Positions 43,579 through 46,658 of a stretch of 46,658 bases of DNA are shown one piece after another. Source of the DNA: Mesorhizobium sp. GTDB taxonomy: Bacteria > Pseudomonadota > Alphaproteobacteria > Rhizobiales > Rhizobiaceae. The stretch lies in assembly GCF_024509055.1 (NCBI RefSeq), contig NZ_JANINM010000178.1:1-46658 (forward strand), given 5' to 3'. Each line of letters starts with the position of its first letter. Position 1 is the first letter of the stretch. The notes below the pieces were generated by a model, which worked only from the letters and a program-made list of their open reading frames with translations, was not told the DNA's origin and ran no database searches. The translations under genes and the position numbers were made by a program.

Positions 43579-45600
43579 TCACGCCGGCTCTACGGTCTTT
43601 GGTTTCTGCAGCCGTGCCAGTTCGTCATAGGGGATATGGCATCGGATTGTGTGTCCGGGCTCGGCCTCGATCAGTTCCGGTTCCTTTGTCTCGCAGATGG
43701 CGCCGATCTTGCGCGGACAGCGTGTGTGGAAGACGCAGCCGGAGGGCGGATTGGCGGCGCTGGGGATTTCACCGTCGAGGCGGATGCGCGAGGCTTCCGC
43801 TCGGTCGAGCTTCGGCACGGCCGACAAGAGCGCTTCGGTGTAGGGGTGGTGCGGACCGGAGAACACCGCCTCCGAAGGCCCGAACTCCATGATGCGGCCG
43901 AGATAGAGCACCGCGATCTTGTCGGAGAGATAGCGCACCACGCCGAGGTCGTGCGAGATGAAGATGTAGGAGACGTCCTGCTTGGACTGCAGGTCGGCCA
44001 GGAGATTGAGGATCGCTGCCTGCACGGAGACGTCGAGCGCCGAGGTCGGCTCGTCGCAGACCACGATGCGCGGATCGCCGGCAAAAGCGCGCGCGATCGC
44101 CACGCGCTGCTTCAAGCCGCCCGACAGCTGCCTTGGCTTGACCGCCAGATGCCGATCGGTGAGCCGCACGGAGCGCACGAGCTCTTCCAGTCGCGTGTCG
44201 AGCGCCTTGCCGGAGAGCCCGCCGAGCCGCTTCAGGGCGCGGCTGAGGATATGGCGGATGGAATGCGAGCGGTTGAGCGCGGAGTCCGGGTTCTGGAAGA
44301 CGATTTGCACGGCCTTGACCTGGTCTTCCGCTCGGTTGGCGAGTCGTGGCGCCAGCTGCTTGCCTTCGAGCTCGATCGAGCCGCCCTCATCCGGCGAGAC
44401 CAGGCCGAGCAGCAGTCTGGCAAAGGTCGTCTTGCCGCTGCCGGATTCGCCGACCAGCCCCAGCGTCTCGCCGGGCCGCAGGCTGACGGAAACGTCCTTG
44501 ACGGCCCGTAGCGGGTGGCCATGGCTGGCATAGGTCTTGTTCAGCCCCTCGACCCGCAGCACCGGCGGCGCCTGCTTGGGCGCTACCGCTGCGACCTCGG
44601 AGGGCGTCGCGCGCGGCAGCGACTGCGCCTTGTCGTGGTAGTGGCAGCGTGACAGGCGGCCGTCCTCGAGCTGATAGAGCGGCGGCGGCTCCGCGCGGCA
44701 GCGCTCGGTGGCCAAAGCGCAGCGGTCGGCGAAGGCGCAGCCAACGATGTTGGCGCCGATGCCGGGCAGGAAGCCGGGGATGGTGTCGAGGCGGCCCTGG
44801 TCCTTGCGCTGGCCGCCGCGCGGCAGGCAGCGCAGCAGCGCCACCGTGTAGGGATGGCGCGGATCGTTGAAGACGTCCTTGGTCGAACCTTCCTCGACCA
44901 GCATGCCGGCATAGAGCACGCCGACCCGGTCGCACATATGGGAGACGACGGCGAGGTTGTGGCTGATGAACAGGATCGAGGCCGAGAGCTCGCGCCTGAG
45001 CTGCGCGATCAGGTCGAGCACTTCCGCTTCGACGGTGGCGTCGAGGCCGGTCGTCGGCTCGTCGAGGATCAGCATCGAGGGATCGTTGGCCAGCGCCATG
45101 GCGATCGCCACGCGCTGCTGCATGCCGCCCGAAAGCTGGTGCGGGTAGCGCTGCATGACGCTTGCGGGATCGGAGATGCGCACGCGGTTCAGCATGGCGA
45201 TCGCCTTGTCCTCGGCCGCCTGTCCGGTGATGCCCGCAAGCTCGAAGATTTCGGTCAGCTGGCGGCCGATGCGGATCGACGGGTTCAGCGCCTTGCCGGG
45301 ATCCTGGTAGACCATCGACACGCTGTCCGCGCGGGCCCGCCTGAGCGCCTCGGCGTCCAGCTTCATCACGTCCTGCCCGTCGAGGGCGATCGAGCCGCCG
45401 GTGATCGAGCCGTTGCGCGGCAGATAGCGCACCACCGACAGCGCCACGGTGGATTTGCCGCAGCCGGATTCGCCGACCAGGCCGTAGGCCTCGCCGGCCT
45501 TGATGGTCAGGTTGACGTTGCGCAGCACCGCGCGGTTTTGGCGGCCGACGCGGTAGGCGACCGACAGGTCCTTGAGTTCGAGCGCGTTCTTGTCAGTCAT
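43579..45600 (-). CDS. Peptide-type ABC transporter, fused double ATPase (DppD-DppF/GsiA-like)
   Basis: A 673-residue protein with two oligopeptide-type ATPases in tandem. Domain 1 has GLVGESGCGKST, HQLSGGMQQRVAIAMALA and LILDEPTTGLD. Domain 2 (from ~residue 345) has GLVGESGSGKTT, RQLSGGLKQRVAIARAFA and VVCDEPTSALD. Each ends in the oligopeptide-family tail with the Cys-rich motif (GCAFADRCALATERC and GCVFHTRCPRKIGAIC), which in this class can hold an iron-sulfur cluster. All ATP motifs are intact. ATG 45600 has GGAG upstream and overlaps the permease gene by 8 bases. It powers the importer made by the flanking permease genes and the binding protein encoded beyond the LysR gene. Confidence 0.94.
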   Translation of the reverse strand: MTDKNALELKDLSVAYRVGRQNRAVLRNVNLTIKAGEAYGLVGESGCGKSTVALSVVRYLPRNGSITGGSIALDGQDVMKLDAEALRRARADSVSMVYQDPGKALNPSIRIGRQLTEIFELAGITGQAAEDKAIAMLNRVRISDPASVMQRYPHQLSGGMQQRVAIAMALANDPSMLILDEPTTGLDATVEAEVLDLIAQLRRELSASILFISHNLAVVSHMCDRVGVLYAGMLVEEGSTKDVFNDPRHPYTVALLRCLPRGGQRKDQGRLDTIPGFLPGIGANIVGCAFADRCALATERCRAEPPPLYQLEDGRLSRCHYHDKAQSLPRATPSEVAAVAPKQAPPVLRVEGLNKTYASHGHPLRAVKDVSVSLRPGETLGLVGESGSGKTTFARLLLGLVSPDEGGSIELEGKQLAPRLANRAEDQVKAVQIVFQNPDSALNRSHSIRHILSRALKRLGGLSGKALDTRLEELVRSVRLTDRHLAVKPRQLSGGLKQRVAIARAFAGDPRIVVCDEPTSALDVSVQAAILNLLADLQSKQDVSYIFISHDLGVVRYLSDKIAVLYLGRIMEFGPSEAVFSGPHHPYTEALLSAVPKLDRAEASRIRLDGEIPSAANPPSGCVFHTRCPRKIGAICETKEPELIEAEPGHTIRCHIPYDELARLQKPKTVEPA

Positions 45601-46483
45601 TGAACGCTCCATGCACACCGTCGGCCACCAGGTTGACGCCGATCACCAGCGAGGCGATGGCCAGGGCATCGAACAGCACCGTCCACCAGAAGCCGCCGCC
45701 GATCATGCCGTAGTTCGAGGAGATCGAGAGGCCCCAGTCGGGCGAGGGCGGCTGGATACCGAAGCCCATGAAGGAGAGCGTGGCGACCGCGAAGATGGCG
45801 TAGCCAAGCCGCACCGTCGTCTCGACGAGGATCGGCGGGATGACGTTGGGCAGGATCTCTACGAACATCGTGTGCAGCGCGCCCTCGTGGCGCAGCTTCG
45901 CCGCCGCGACATAATCGAGCTCGCGTTCGGCAAGCACGGCCGAGCGCACCGTGCGGGCAATGATCGGCGCGAAGGAGAGGCCGATGACGACGATGACGGT
46001 TATCTTCGAGGTGCCGAGCGCGACGATGGCCAGCAGCGCGATGATCACCACAGGGATCGCCATGAAAGCTTCCAGCACGCGGCTGACGATGTCGTCGACA
46101 ATGCCTCGGAAATAACCGATCAGCAGGCCGAGCGCGGTGCCGGCGACGGTCGCCAGGATCGTGGCCAGCGGCGCCACCGTAAGGATGTCGCGCGAGCCGA
46201 CGATGACGCGCGAGAACACGTCGCGACCGAGCTGGTCGGTGCCGAACCAGTGATCGGCCGCCGGCGGCGTGAGCGCATTGATGATGTCGCTTGCCAGCGG
46301 ATCGTAGGGAACAAAATACTGGCCGAACAGCGCGCACACGACCCAGAACACAACGATGAAAAGCCCGGTCAGGAATGTGCCGGACCTGAGCAGTGAATGC
46401 AGAACCTCGCCCCAGGGGCCGCGCCGTTTGGTGTCGGGCGCTGCCGGCGCCGGCAGGTTGGCGGGCGTGTCGGTCGCGCTCAT
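45593..46483 (-). CDS. Peptide-type ABC transporter permease (DppC family)
   Basis: A 296-residue inner-membrane permease. It has a cytoplasmic N-terminal tail (PAPAAPDTKRRGPWGEVLHS), then the OppC_N hydrophobic segment (TFLTGLFIVVFWVVCALFG). The substrate-channel marker HWFGTDQLGRDVFSRVI is the classic DppC signature. ARTVRSAVLAERELDYVAAA is the ATPase-coupling loop, with EAA-like A-A-x-L-R, and FMGFGIQPPSPDWGLSI is near the end. ATG 46483 has a strong GGGGGGAGA and overlaps the stop of the DppB-type gene (46480-46482). It pairs with that protein to form the channel. Confidence 0.94.
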   Translation of the reverse strand: MSATDTPANLPAPAAPDTKRRGPWGEVLHSLLRSGTFLTGLFIVVFWVVCALFGQYFVPYDPLASDIINALTPPAADHWFGTDQLGRDVFSRVIVGSRDILTVAPLATILATVAGTALGLLIGYFRGIVDDIVSRVLEAFMAIPVVIIALLAIVALGTSKITVIVVIGLSFAPIIARTVRSAVLAERELDYVAAAKLRHEGALHTMFVEILPNVIPPILVETTVRLGYAIFAVATLSFMGFGIQPPSPDWGLSISSNYGMIGGGFWWTVLFDALAIASLVIGVNLVADGVHGAFND

Positions 46484-46658
46484 TGTTCTCCCCCCAGCCG
46501 GATCCGTGGATTGAGCACCGAATAGAGGAAGTCGGCGACAAGCGTCGCCACCGCATAGACGATGCCGATTGTCAGGATGCCGGCCTCCAGCATCGGAAAG
46601 TCTTTGCCGCGCGCGGCGGTGAAGATCAGCGAGCCGATGCCCTGGTAGCGGAACAGCG
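46480..46658 (-). CDS. Peptide-type ABC transporter permease (DppB family), C-terminal end, truncated by window
   Basis: The frame runs from the window edge (first whole codon at 46656) to TGA 46480-46482. Residues include GIGSLIFTAARGKDFPMLEA, GILTIGIVYAVATLVADFLY and VLNPRIRLGG, the last helix and 'SVLDPRIRLG' tail of DppB/OppB permeases. The N-terminal ~80 percent lies outside. The 4-base TGA/ATG overlap with the DppC gene shows one operon. Confidence 0.9.
   Translation of the reverse strand, partial: LFRYQGIGSLIFTAARGKDFPMLEAGILTIGIVYAVATLVADFLYSVLNPRIRLGGEQ

Overview
The window is GC-rich, tightly packed alphaproteobacterial chromosome and looks like a Mesorhizobium-type member of the Rhizobiales. 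The signs are: the large share of ABC importers, a riboswitch-controlled type II lumazine synthase (RibH2), a DUF1127 protein, a winged-helix/TPR regulator, a bifunctional rhamnulose-phosphate aldolase/dehydrogenase, and several families of intergenic palindromic repeats of the rhizobial kind. The species assignment is inference. I saw no rRNA, tRNA, CRISPR array, transposase or phage gene. Coding density and base composition look even throughout.

Layout. 1-6242 (+): the 3' end of an amidohydrolase, a COG0523/CobW metal-chaperone GTPase, and a branched-chain-type ABC importer (binding protein, permease, a fused permease-ATPase, second ATPase). 6365-13825 (+): a compact five-gene operon encoding a SWIM zinc-finger protein, a DUF5691 repeat protein, a MoxR-type AAA+ ATPase, a DUF5682 protein and a VWA/MIDAS protein. 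This is the most interesting block, because such ATPase/VWA sets remain functionally uncharacterised. 13884-15874 (-): class II fructose-bisphosphate aldolase and a FadR-type GntR regulator. 16084-18006 (+): an autotransporter with an unusual propeller-like passenger. 18050-18740 (-): ribH2 under an FMN riboswitch. 18981-25208: methylthioribose kinase and methylthioribose-1-phosphate isomerase (-), divergent from a ribose-type ABC importer (+). A 12-bp-arm palindrome lies between the two transcription units.

25284-28887: a DUF1127 protein, a wHTH/TolB-N-like/TPR regulator, and a two-gene unit of C39-like peptidase and D-Ala-D-Ala ligase. 29091-32194 (-): RhaD-type aldolase/dehydrogenase and its SorC/DeoR regulator. 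32397-34037 (+): acyl-CoA synthetase. 34440-39769 (+): TetR regulator with an operator-like palindrome, then an RND efflux pair (lipoprotein adaptor and inner-membrane pump). 39987-46658: a peptide-type ABC importer (two permeases, fused double ATPase, Tat-type binding protein) with a DUF427 protein, interrupted by a LysR regulator on the opposite strand.

How it fits together: most of the window is catabolic import with local regulators: a probable amide or amino-acid-like substrate, methylthioribose or another pentose, rhamnose-type sugars and peptides. Housekeeping genes (fba, ribH, ddl) and one unexplained multi-protein ATPase system are mixed in. Three families of intergenic inverted repeats are scattered between operons; one pair, 15 kb apart, is almost identical.
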